NCBI GenBank assembly: GCA_023614405.1
Contig: CM042693.1
Span: 155,822,731 to 155,886,730 of the forward strand
DNA length: 64,000 nt
Origin: Avena insularis
Lineage: Eukaryota > Streptophyta > Magnoliopsida > Poales > Poaceae
Direction of reading: 5' to 3'
Part shown: piece after piece, positions 11,026 to 21,309 of the stretch
Layout: each line of letters starts with the position of its first letter
Numbering within the stretch: the first letter of the stretch is position 1
The notes under the pieces: generated by a model
Told to the model about the DNA's origin: nothing
Databases searched by the model: none
Seen by the model: only the letters and a program-made list of their open reading frames with translations
Made by a program: the position numbers and the translations under genes

Positions 11026-12887
11026 TTCCTGAAAACTGAGTTCACAACTTTCAGACCAAAAAATCTCTTGTCCTTCTTTAGCAATTCAGTCATAGGCTTA
11101 GCTACCTTGGATAAATTCTCAATGAACCTTCTGTAGTAACCTACTAAGCCGAGGAAACTACGAACCTCCTTCACTGACTTGGGAGATTCCCATTCAGTTA
11201 CAGCTGAAACTTTAGCAGGATCAACTGCCACACCATCTCTTGACACAACGTGTCCAAGAAAACCAACTTCATTTAGCCAAAATTCACACTTGCTGAATTT
11301 GGCATACAGTTTATGCTCTCTAAGCTTCTCAAGTATCAAACGCAAATGTCCTTCATGCTCTTCTTTGCTCTTGGAGTAGATTAAAATGTCATGGATGAAA
11401 ACGACAACAAACTTATCAAGGAATTCCATGAATACCTTGTTCATCATATTCATGAAGTATGATGGCGCATTGGTCAAACCAAATGGCATCACGGTATACT
11501 CATACAACCCATACCTTGTGGTGAAAGCTGTTTTAGGTATGTATTGTTCTCTTATCTTGAGTTGAAAATAGCCTGACCGGAGATAAATCTTTGAGAACAC
11601 ACAAGCTCCTTCTAGCTGATCAAACAAGTCATTGATTCTAGGCAAAGGATATTTGTTCTTGATAGTCACCTCATTGAGTGAACGGTAATCTATGCATAAC
11701 CTTTGACTTCTATCTTTCTTCTCCACAAACAAAACTTGGGCCCCCCAAGATGAAGAACTTGATTGAATAAATCCTTTCTGCAACTTCTCTCCAAGTTGTT
11801 TCTTGAGCTCTTTCAGTTCATCAACTGACATCTTGTACGGTCTCTTTGCTATTGGTCCAGATCCTGGTAGCAAATCAATAAGGAACTCCACATCTCTATC
11901 TGGTGGCATTCCCGGCAATTCTTCCGGAAACACATCCGGATATTCACTCACAATTGGCACGCTGTCTATGCTAACCCCCTTAAGAGAATTTAGCTTACTC
12001 CCTTTTGATTCAAAGTTAGACTTGAATTTAATCCGTTTAATTTCTGGGGTTGTGAGTGCGACAGTACGATTAGCACAATCTAGTACTCCTTCATACTTAG
12101 CCATCCAATCCATTCCCAATATTACGTCCAGTCCTTGGGAATCTAGGATTATCAGACTCACTGGAAACTTATGCTTTCCAAACTCTATTACTAGATCCCG
12201 GCATCCAAGACTTACTATCATATCTCCACCTGGAGAACTAACTTTTATTGGACACCCAATATTTTCAGTTGGAAAACCATTTCTATCAACAAATGCTTTT
12301 GATATGAATGAATGCGATGCTCCAGTATCAAAAAGAACAAATGCTGGAATAGAATTGAGTCTGAACTTACCAGCAACAGCATCAGGCTCCTCATAAATTT
12401 CCTCCACATTGATGTGGTTCACTTCTCCCTTCTGAAAAGGGTTGGGCTTGTTGGGTCCTTCAACTTTCTTTTCTGGGCATTCATTTGCATAATGCCCCAT
12501 GTTCTTGCACTTGAAGCATTCAACCTGACTGATGTCATTCTTGACAGGCTGGCTTCCACTGCCACTTCCATTTCCACTGTGGTGGCTCTTATATCCACCC
12601 TTGTGGTTCTTGTACTTGTCATTGTCATGACTACGGTGATGCTTGTTGTCATGACGGTTGTGGTTGTGGTGCTTGTTGAATTTCCCATGCTTGTGGGATC
12701 CTGAGCTTCCACTGTCATCATAATGGGAACGTTTGTGAGACGATCCCGAGCTGTGCTTGTCCGAGCGCTTTCTCTTTCTGCTCTCAACTTGCTTCATTTT
12801 GTTCTCCAAAATAGCAGCCTTATCACAAAGAGACTGGTATGTGGGAACATATGCCACAGCCAACTGCAGGTTTAGCTCATCATTCAA
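11022..12887 (-). pseudogene. Element A gag C-terminus, protease and reverse transcriptase
   Basis: This 621-codon frame holds the nucleocapsid finger [14 protein letters not shown] (about 12480-12525), the protease motif [11 protein letters not shown] (DTG at 12321-12329), then RT from [19 protein letters not shown] to the catalytic box. The box reads [11 protein letters not shown] (11389-11400): the first catalytic Asp of the usual xxDD is His, so this RT cannot be active. A basic His/Lys/Gly-rich stretch ([20 protein letters not shown]) precedes the finger. The end after KKDKRF runs into a wrong frame. Confidence 0.87.
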
Positions 12888-13460
12888 CCCTTCGAGGAAC
12901 TTTTCTTTCCTCTTAGCATCAGTGTCAACTTTATCACGTATGCGAACGCCAGATTGTTGAACTCCTCGATATATTCAGCCACCTTGGTGGCGCTGCTCAG
13001 ATTATGGAACTCTTTCTTTTCAGACTCATCACTCCGGATGAGATATGAGCGTCTGAAAGCCATCCTCAAAGATAGCCCATGTCACATCTTCTATGGGAGT
13101 GGTGATCTGGAAGTTATCCCACCAAGTGGCGGCTGGTCCTTCCAGCAAATGTGCTGCAAACCTGACCTTTTCTGCATCAGTGCAGCCCACAGTTACCAAG
13201 TCATTGTTCACAGAGCGTAGCCAATCATTGGCCACCATGGGATCAGTTGTTCCCGAGAACTTTGCTGGACTCAATCTCAAGAACCTGGTAAGCATGTCAA
13301 AACCCGGTGGGTTGTTGTTGTTGTTATTGTTGTTGTTGTTTTGGTTCTGGATGAGTGTTGTCATCATTTGCATCAGCTGAGTTTGAGCGGTCATCATTTG
13401 CTGCATTTCCGGAGTGATGTTGTTGTTGTTGGGGTTGGGGTTTGCACGACGGGGAGGCAT
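12884..13460 (-). pseudogene. Element A gag N-terminus (frameshifted)
   Basis: Gag starts at ATG 13460 ([14 protein letters not shown]) as in element B. It then has a poly-Asn run encoded by (AAC)n and the capsid-type motifs [24 protein letters not shown] and [11 protein letters not shown]. The frame is lost near 13040, resumes in another frame ([20 protein letters not shown]) and shifts again near 12940 before the nucleocapsid part. At least two indels are needed relative to B. Confidence 0.8.
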
Positions 13461-13690
13461 CTGTGGTTTGTTCAATAGAGAGAAGAATGAGATACCCATA
13501 GATGCTTGCATGCACAGTACATCACATAAACAAACACAAAGAATGCAACATAATGATAAAGATTCAACAACCAGATAACAAGTTCGCAAAGTAAAACACA
13601 CACAAATAACAAGCCATCCACATGTTGGATGGTCAAATAACAAGTTCTCAATGACAAGTATGATAATAAACGATAAATGAGTAGTAAAAT
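13461..13690 (-). other. Spacer between ORF2 and gag in element A
   Basis: About 230 bp of T/G-rich minus-strand sequence, equivalent to 21082-21309 in B. It has no conserved frame that I can support. Confidence 0.4.
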
Positions 13691-14496
13691 CTACTCCACG
13701 GCATCAACCTCCTCCTCGACAAAGGTAAGACCTGCGTTCTCCATCAAGGTCTTGTATTCCTTGACACTGGTGGTCAAGGTCTCTATCTTGGCTTTGAGAG
13801 CCCTCTTCTAAGAATGAACCCTCTCAATCGCCGTCTGCTGATGCTCGAGCTCGAAGTCCTTGGCCTGCAGTTCTTCAGTCATGTCCCGGATCTTCTTGTT
13901 CCTATCCTGGACTCGCTTCTCCTGACTATTGAACTTTCTGTCATGGCTCTCGAACTTCGCATCCATCTCCTTTACTATCTCGTCTTGCTCCGCGAAGAGC
14001 TTGTCCTTCTCGCGAAGCTGCACCTAGAGTTCGTCATTACTGAGCATGACGTTGGTCCTATCAGAGTCCACGTGCCTAATGAGAGCCTCTAAGTCCTGGA
14101 GGTATAGACGAATCAGCTCCGCTGTGTCCCTCGAATCGTCCTCGAAGTCGATGGACTCTCCATCCTCATCACGTCGAAGACGTGGAAGTGAGTACCTCTA
14201 ACCTATCGGGAGTGTCTCCCTTGCAGACGTCCTATCAGATCCTGCATGACTACCTCAAGGCCTCTCTCCTTGTCATCGTGCATGAGCTTGAAGATGATGG
14301 CCTCCGTAGTAGGCTCTGTCTGGCGTCCGGGCTGGTTGACCTTGAAGCCCCAAAGGTCTTTCCTCTCAAACTTGGTGAGGGGAAGCACCATGATGGTAGG
14401 AAGAGGGAGATTGAGCAAGGTAGTAAGCTCAACAATACGAGGACCAAAGCGAGTAACCTGGAAGTCCTCAACAGTGCTGATGGTAACAGTAGGCAT
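13691..14496 (-). pseudogene. Element A accessory ORF2 (coiled-coil protein, broken)
   Basis: It starts at ATG 14496 (MPTVTISTVEDFQV) and ends at the TAG at 13691-13693 (FVEEEVDAVE), the same limits as ORF2 in B. The N-terminal ~95 residues contain FGPRIVELTTLLNLPLP and FERKDLWGFKVNQPG. The rest is charged and heptad-rich (EKDKLF..QDEIVKEM.AKFE..DRKF, RVQDRNKKIRDMTEELQ), a predicted coiled coil. A stop after GRHSR, a stop before VQLREKDK and a further shift near the end break it. No known domain is recognised. Confidence 0.6.
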
Positions 14497-14696
14497 CTAT
14501 TTATAAGATAGAAAAGTTAGAACAACACAAATTAAGATAAAACACAAGGCAAAGCATCACATACGTATCCTTGGAAATCAAAACACACATTTCATGGCAT
14601 ACATGGTTCCATTACAACAATTCAAGGTTCAACTTATTTTTAGAGCAACATTTGGAAAATAGGGTGATAAGTGGTGGTCCAACTAACGAAGTGCGC

Positions 14697-15203
14697 TTAC
14701 AATCCTATCTCACTGGATCTGTTGGCTAACACAATGTTTGTAGAAGCAATCAGTCTATCTTGTTCACATGACTCCATCACTAAGTCTATAATGTCTCCTC
14801 TTAAGGTTTGGTTGGTAGCTTCCAACTCTTGGGTATGTTTCTTCTCTTCCTTTAGGTCATTTTGGAGGTTGAGCATTCTGCACTTGACTCTATCACCAAG
14901 TTCTTGGATGGTCTTCCAAGCTACATCCCTTGCTGATTCAAAGAATGTAGTGTGCACCACTGAATTGGTGAACATGCAGAATCCTTTTTCCTGGTGGTTG
15001 TGTTCCTTGTTTTTATACAAGTGAAGTTGCACCCACCAGTATTCAAGTCCTTCATCCATCACAGGAAAACCTTTGTACACAGCTGCACCTTGTATCTCTA
15101 ATGCAACCATGAGGTCCTTGAGAGCCTTGGGGAATTCTGTCTCACACTCCAAGGTCATTGTCATGAGTGGTCCTTTCCTTACGGCTTCGTTGATGGAGTT
15201 CAT
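14697..15203 (-). CDS. Element A accessory ORF1, 168 codons, open
   Basis: ATG at 15203, stop at 14697, same length as ORF1 of element B. By eye the two proteins differ at 12 of 168 positions. The N-terminal half has aromatic and hydrophobic motifs (TLECETEFPKALKDLM, EYWWVQLHLY, FTNSVVH.TFFESARD). The C-terminal half looks helical or coiled coil (LQNDLKEEKKHTQELEATNQTL). No enzyme motif or membrane segment is seen. It lies between the primer site and ORF2. Its function is unknown: an extra structural or regulatory protein of the retrotransposon is possible. It is the one frame of A with no lesion. Confidence 0.6.
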   Translation of the reverse strand: MNSINEAVRKGPLMTMTLECETEFPKALKDLMVALEIQGAAVYKGFPVMDEGLEYWWVQLHLYKNKEHNHQEKGFCMFTNSVVHTTFFESARDVAWKTIQELGDRVKCRMLNLQNDLKEEKKHTQELEATNQTLRGDIIDLVMESCEQDRLIASTNIVLANRSSEIGL

Positions 15204-15329
15204 CTACAAATAGAGATGAGAAAGAAGATTAGAAAAGTTTACGAGAAGAATAGTCAAGTGTAGAAGTTGCTGAAATTTTTTCCTTAGTGGTTTCCAATCC
15301 TAGGGTCATAATCCTACATGCAACACAGT

Positions 15330-15341
15330 GCTCTGATACCA
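15330..15341 (-). other. Primer-binding site of element A (initiator tRNA-Met)
   Basis: The minus strand reads TGGTATCAGAGC two bases after the 5' LTR end. This is a perfect match to the common plant iMet primer site. Confidence 0.9.
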
Positions 15342-15343
15342 TC

Positions 15344-16227
15344 TGTAAGATCCCTCCTTTATAAAGGAAAAGGATCCCTGTGATTGCAATGCTAGTCCCT
15401 GGATCAATGCTAGCATCCACGGTTTAAGATGAAGTACACAGATACAAAGGTCATTATTACAGCCATTCCAGAGATAAACATAGTCTTTGCAACTCCAAGG
15501 CCACAGGCCTAGTACAAGAGTTGTGAATAAGTAAATAAATAAAAGTCTTCATCTTCATGTGCCACAGGCAAACATGTTGAGTGTAGACTCATGACACCTA
15601 ATCCTCATCAGAGTAACCTGCAACATCACAAGTTACAACCACAGTGGGTCAATACATTGGAATAGTATTGGCAAGTGATACCTTAGTATAATTTAAGTGG
15701 ATTAGATACTATATGCAATTTGGCTAAGTGTAGCTTGGCTTGCTTTGCTCAAAATAGGTTTTGCCTATTAGTTGAAATCACTAAGTTTTTCTTTTGTCAA
15801 AACTTTTCCCAAGGAACCACCAATAGACATTGAGGTCCTTCACCCTTGTTCACCCACAAGTTTTACTTAGAAATTGGGATGAGGAGATTCTTGATAGCTT
15901 CCATGTCTTGATGCTGAAGTTGTCCATTACCATGGACTTGGCTAAGTACTTAGATTTTTCCATCTGTAGAGGTTGTGCACTTTCCCCACCAGACTTGATT
16001 TTCACCAAGACATGACCTTTCAGAAGCCTTCCCTTAGACCAAATGGACGAGCTCCAACCTATCATTCCCACTACCACCAACTGTCCAAATGGCTAAGTTC
16101 TAGCAACCTATGTGATCCAGGCAGAGCCCATATTGCCAAGTGGTTACACTAGAAGCTTCTCAACACTTGGCCTCTAAAATCTCTTTGTTCCTGGGTGGCT
16201 TTCCACAAGTGAGATACACAAGGTTCA
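15344..16227 (-). repeat. Element A 5' LTR, downstream piece (left of B)
   Basis: It begins on the plus strand with TGTAAGATCCCTCC, copying 5809 onwards, and stops at the B insertion. It matches about 5809-6692 of the 3' LTR with few differences. On the element's own strand this is the R/U5-like end of the LTR, next to the primer site. Confidence 0.9.
16223..16227 (+). other. Target-site duplication GTTCA, left copy (element B)
   Basis: GTTCA precedes the B terminus TGTAACATCC and recurs at 28964-28968 after the right terminus GATCTTACA. The uninterrupted sibling site, AAGGTTCACC, is visible in A's 3' LTR near 6690. Confidence 0.92.
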
Positions 16228-16980
16228 TGTAACATCCCTAAAATCATGATTTCAAAGTTTGCATATCATTCATGCATGCATATAGTTTTGAGATCAATTT
16301 CAAACCAAATTCAAAGAAAACAGAAGCACATAGTGCTATCATTTTATGTGAGCAAACTTAAATCAAATGGCCATCCCCATTTGAGAGCTTAAGTGTTTTA
16401 AACCAGGTTTGTTTGCTTCCTTGTTGATTGGATTGAGTGTGGAATTTGAACAAAATTATACAAAATAAAAATGGTTCAAAACCATTTCCAAAACATTTTC
16501 AAATTAAGTGCTATAGCATTGTTTATTTTGTTTATTCAAAAGGACCAAGCTTGAACAGAGAGAACACATGTTTCTATGCCCAGAAATATGAATGTTGCAC
16601 CCTGAAAAAATTCCTGAAAAGATTTGAATTCAAATAGAGTTTGAATTCATTTGAAAATCATTCCAGAAAATCAAATAAGAAATAGAAAAGGAATAAAGAA
16701 AAAGAAAAGGGCCGGCGCCAGACTTTGGGCCCAACAGTGAAACCAGCCCAGCTAGCCCACCCGGGTCTCCCTTCTCCCTCTCTCACGCGCAGACGCACCC
16801 AGAGAGCCCCTGACACCCAGACCCCACTCTCCGTTTCTATTCGACAAGCGGCCTCAAATCACGTCGACTCCTTCTTCCCCAAATCGCGCCCGCAGACCAC
16901 GTCGCCGCTGCCGTTGATGCCGGTAATGGCGCGGCGTAATTAGCCTTGATACCGCGAGTGTTTCCTGTCGCGCTTCGGCC

Positions 16981-16988
16981 TATTTAAA
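16981..16988 (+). promoter_or_regulatory. TATA box in the B 5' LTR
   Basis: TATTTAAA is followed by a C-rich, gene-like leader. Transcription would start near 17010-17020. The 3' LTR copy is at 26537-26544. Confidence 0.5.
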
Positions 16989-17100
16989 CCACACCCCGCC
17001 GCGGTCATTTCCCCCCACGCTGCACTCTCTTCTCGCCACCAGGCTGCCCCTAATTCGCGTTGCACCGCCGTAGCCAGAGCCAACTCCGGCGAGGTATTCC

Positions 17101-17496
17101 GGTAAGACCCTGTCGCCCCTTGCTGCCTAAACTTGCCAATACAATCTCCGCGACCATGCGTACCTCCTGACCCCTCTGGTGCATGCTAGGAACATCTAGA
17201 GCCTCGGCAACGTCGGCGACCACACGAGACAGACGACCCCATCAACTCCGGGGACCAATTGCGGTAAGCTCCGAGCGCCCCTAGCCCCCTCTTGCATACG
17301 AGGTTGTTCGCCACTGTCTTGTGCGTCTCCTAATCCATCGGTTCGTGCTAGGGCGATGCGGAATCTCGGTAACGACTTCGACAGCAACCACCCGACACCG
17401 TGCACAACTCCGACGAGCTTCCCCAGCCACTACAGCACGCCCCTTGACCAGTCGACCCCACCTTGAGCATCAGCATCGCACGGCGAGCTCGGTAAG
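17101..17496 (+). promoter_or_regulatory. Three GGTAAG donor-like sites in the B 5' LTR leader
   Basis: GGTAAG occurs at 17101, 17263 and 17491 (spacing 162 and 228 bp), each after a related CAACTCCGG-type or GCGAGCTC sequence. A good acceptor, TATGTGCAG before ATTTTGGTGC, ends at 18149. Splicing would remove much of a leader of over 2.5 kb before ORF1. This is inference from motif and spacing. Confidence 0.45.
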
Positions 17497-19435
17497 CATC
17501 CTCTCCCCTCCCCGGGCAACCTAGAATGCCAGCGCCGCCACTAACAGACGCGCCGCGCCAGTCGATGCCGCTAGCGCCGCTAGGCTATGGTCAGAGCAAC
17601 GGTAGCCGTTAGATCTGTATCGTAAGGACTAGATTATATCTGAGCGAAACGTTTTGTTTGAATCTGGCGCGTTGGATCTGACTTGATCTGGCGGCGCGGA
17701 AGGGTGATCCTGAGCGAAACGGTATCGACCAATAGGATAGCGCCGCGTGGCTAGGGTTTGGTTTAAAAACAGAATTTGAATCAGATTTATATCCAAATTT
17801 GATTTAGCTATAACTTTTGTTTCCCACGTTAGATTTTGGCTAATTTTATACCGTTGGAATCAGGAGAACAAGCCCTTTCTGTTTATGCAATGTGTATAAA
17901 ATTTTGCTTCTGTTAAAATAGTTTTTTTGCAAAAACATGTATAGGGCTTATTTGAGCATATGAATTGTTTAGGAATTGTTTTTAGTGCTAAATAAATTTG
18001 GTTTGGCCAAAGTTTGACTTGTTTATAATTCAGTACTATGCACTTGCTTGGTTGAGTTTCAAAAATCATCACTTAGCATCTTGCATGCATGCATGTATAT
18101 TTTTGATTGTATATGACTTGTATGTGATTGTGCTATATTCTATGTGCAGATTTTGGTGCTAGTGATTGTGATTGTGAAGAGTGCTACTCTCCCAACTACC
18201 AAGGCAAGTGGTACTTCATGAATATTTCTATCCCTATCTTTTTATACAAGCATTAGAAATATTTTGCTAAGTATTGCATGTTACTATTTTTGCCAAATGC
18301 CATGTTCGGAAATCCTAAGTAGTTGTAGAATTGCTAGGAAATCTCTAAGTTAAGTTACTATCTATGCCATGCTTAGCCTAGCTAGTAGCAAACAAGGGTT
18401 GGTGAAATATACATGCTATGATGAAAATATTTCTAAGTCTTTGGACTTATGGTTTTCTTAATAAAACAACTAAGTCAATGAATCACCTGGGTGGAAAGGG
18501 ACTTGATTGGTGGTTTTGGTTGAGTGGTTACACAAGGCCCATGGCTATGGTTTACCTTGTGTATCTCACTTGTGGAAAGCCATCCAGGAACAAAGGGATT
18601 TTAGAGGCCAAGTGTTGAGAAGCTTCTAGTGCAGCCACTTGGCAATATGGGCTTTGCCTGGATCACACAGGTTGCTAGAACTTAGTCATTTGGACAGTTG
18701 GTGGTAGTGGGATGATAGGTTGGAACGCGTCCATTTGGTCTAAGGGAAGGCTTCTGAAAGGTCATGTCTTGGTGAAACCAAGTCTGGTGGGGAAAGTGCA
18801 CAACCTCTGCAGATGGAAAAATCTAAGTACTTAGCCAAGTCCATGGCTATGGACAACTTGAGCATCAAGACATGGAAGCTATCAAGAATCTCATCATTCC
18901 AACTTCTAAGTAAAAACTTGTGGGTGAACAAGGGTGAAGGACCTCAATGTCTATTGATGGTTCCTTGGGAAAAGTTTTGACAAAGAAAAACTTAGTGATT
19001 TCAACTAATAGGAAAAACCTATTTTGAGCAAAGCAAGCCAAGCTACACTTAGCCAAATTTGCATATAGTATCTAGTCCACTTAAAATATACTAAGGTATC
19101 ACTTGCCAATACTATTCCAAACTATTGACCCACTGTGGTTGTAACTTGTGATGTTGCAGGTTACTCTGATGAGGATTAGGTGTCATGAGTCTACACTCAA
19201 CATGTTTGCCTGTGGCACATGAAGATGAAGACTTATATTTATTTACTTATTCAAACTCTTGTAATAGGCCTGTGGCCTTGGAGTTGTAAAGACTATGTTT
19301 ATCTCTGGAATGGATGTAATAAATGACCTTTGTATCTATGTACTTCATCTTAAACTGTGGATGCTAGCAATGATCCAGGGACTAGCATTGCAATCACAGG
19401 GATCCTTTTCCTTTACAAAGGAGGGATCTTACAGA

Positions 19436-19447
19436 TGGTATCAGAGC
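19436..19447 (+). other. Primer-binding site of element B (initiator tRNA-Met)
   Basis: TGGTATCAGAGC lies two bases after the LTR end, identical to A's site. Confidence 0.92.
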
Positions 19448-19573
19448 ACTGTGTTGCCTGTAGGATTATGACCCTAGGATTGGAAACCACTAAGGAAAAA
19501 ATTTCAACTACTTCTACACTTGTCTATTCTTCTCATAAACTTTTATAATCTTCTCTCTCATCTCTATTTGTAG

Positions 19574-20080
19574 ATGAATTCCATCAACGAAGCCGTGAGG
19601 AAAGGACCACTCATAACAATGACTTTGGAGTGTGAGACAGAATTCCCTAAGGCTCTCAAGGACCTCATGGTTGCATTAGAGATACAAGGTGCAACTGTGT
19701 ACAAATGTTTTCCTGTGATGGATGAAGGAGTGGAATACTGGTGGGTGCAACTTCACTTGTATAAAAACAAGGAATACAACCATCAGGAAAAAGGATTCTG
19801 CATGTTCACCAATTCAGTGGTGCACCCTACATTCTTTGAATCAGCAAGGGATGCAGCTTGGAAGACCATCAAGGAACTTGGTGATAGAGTCAAGTGCAGG
19901 ATGCTCAACCTCCAAAATGATCTAAGGAAAGAGAAGGAACATACCCAAGAGTTGGAAGCTACCAACCAAACCCTAAGAGGAGATATTATAGACTTAGTGA
20001 TGGAATCATGTGAGCAAGATAGGCTGATTGCTTCTAGAAACATTGTGTTAGCCAACAGATCCAGTGAGATAGGATTGTAA
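19574..20080 (+). CDS. Element B accessory ORF1, 168 codons, open
   Basis: ATG at 19574, 127 bp after the primer site; stop at 20078-20080. It is the counterpart of 14697-15203 in A, with the same length, start and stop. Motifs: TLECETEFPKALKDLM (residues 17-32), EYWWVQLHLY (54-63), then a charged helical second half. There is no zinc finger, protease or RT signature, so it is not a displaced gag-pol piece. It is open even though gag-pol of B carries several lesions. I do not recognise a family. It could be a retrotransposon accessory protein or a captured host sequence. Confidence 0.6.
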   Translation: MNSINEAVRKGPLITMTLECETEFPKALKDLMVALEIQGATVYKCFPVMDEGVEYWWVQLHLYKNKEYNHQEKGFCMFTNSVVHPTFFESARDAAWKTIKELGDRVKCRMLNLQNDLRKEKEHTQELEATNQTLRGDIIDLVMESCEQDRLIASRNIVLANRSSEIGL

Positions 20081-20279
20081 AAGTACTTCGTTAGTTGGAC
20101 CACCACCTATCACCTTATTTTCCAAAATGTTTCTCTAAAATAAGATTGAACCTTGATTGTTGTAATGGTTCCATGTATGCATGACTTGTGTGATTTGCTT
20201 CCCAAGTATATGTATGTGTTGTTTTGTCTTTTGTTTTATCTTGATTTGTGTTGTTCTAACTTTTCAATCTTATAAATAG

Positions 20280-21081
20280 ATGCCTATTACCATCAGCACT
20301 GTTGAGGAGTTCCAGGTTACCTGCTTTGGTCCTCGTATCGTTGAGCTTACCACTTTGCTCAATCTCCCTCTTCCCACCATCATGGTGCATCCCCTCACCA
20401 AGTTTGAGAGGAAGGACCTCTGGGGCTTCAAGGTGAACCAGCCCGGACTGTGAGCCTACTACGGAGGCCATCGTCTTCAAGCTCATGCACGATGACAGGG
20501 AGAGAGGCATTGAGGTAGTTATGCAGGATCTGATAGGACGTATGCTAGGGCGACACTCCCGACAGGTTAGATGCACCCACTTCCACGTCTTCGGAAGACG
20601 TGATGAGGATGGAGAGTCCATCGACTTCGAGGACGATTCGAGGGACGCAGCAGAGCCGATACACCTGTACCTCCAGGACTTAGAGTCTCTCATTAGGCAC
20701 GTAGACACAGACAGGACCAATGTCATGCTCAACAATGATGAGCTCCAGGTGCAGCTTCGCGAGAAGGACAAGCTCTTCCCGCAGCAAGACGAGATAGTCA
20801 AGGAAATGGAGGCGAAGTTCGAGACCCAGGACAGGAAGTTCAAGAGTTAGGAGAAGCGTGTCCAGGATAGGAACAAGAAGATCCGGGACATGACTGAAGA
20901 ACTGCAGTCCAAGGACTTCAAGCTAGAGCAGCAGCAGACAGTGATAGAGAGGCTTCGTTCCCAGAAGAGATCTCTCAAGGCCAAGATAGAGACCTTGACC
21001 ACTAGCATCGAGGAAAATAAGACCACGATGGAGAACGCAGGTCTTACCTTTGTCGAGGAGGAGATTGATGCCGATGAGTAG
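20280..21081 (+). pseudogene. Element B accessory ORF2 (coiled-coil protein, broken)
   Basis: It starts at ATG 20280 (MPITISTVEEFQV). A short deletion after VNQPG leads to a stop at 20451-20453. The native frame is open again at 20485-20850, where AAGTTCAAGAGTTAG ends it (A has CAG there), and again from 20890 to the natural stop at 21079-21081. Without lesions it would be about 265 codons. The second half is a long predicted coiled coil (LREKDKLFPQQDEIVKEMEAKFE, IERLRSQKRSLKAKIETLTTSI). Its lesions differ from those in A, so both copies decayed separately from an open ancestor. Confidence 0.6.
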
Positions 21082-21309
21082 ACTTGACTACTCGTTTATC
21101 TTTCATTATCATACTTGTTATTTGAGAACTTGTTATTGGACCATCCGACATGTGGATGGCTTGCTACTTGTGTGTTTTACTTTGTGAACTTGTTATTTTG
21201 TGTTGAACCTTTATCTTGTGTTGCATGCTTTGTGTTTGCTTATGTGATGTAATGTGCATGAAAGCATCTATGGGTATCTCATTCTTATCTCTATTTGAAC
21301 AAACCACAA

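Larger units (their letters stand above)
16228..19433 (+). repeat. 5' LTR of chromovirus B
   Basis: 3206 bp, TGTAACATCC...GATCTTACA. It has an AT-rich first 0.45 kb, a GC-rich block with TATA box and leader (about 16690-17600), and an AT-rich remainder. It matches 25784-28963 almost throughout. Compared with A's LTR the order of blocks is the same, but the first ~1.3 kb has diverged strongly. Confidence 0.92.
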
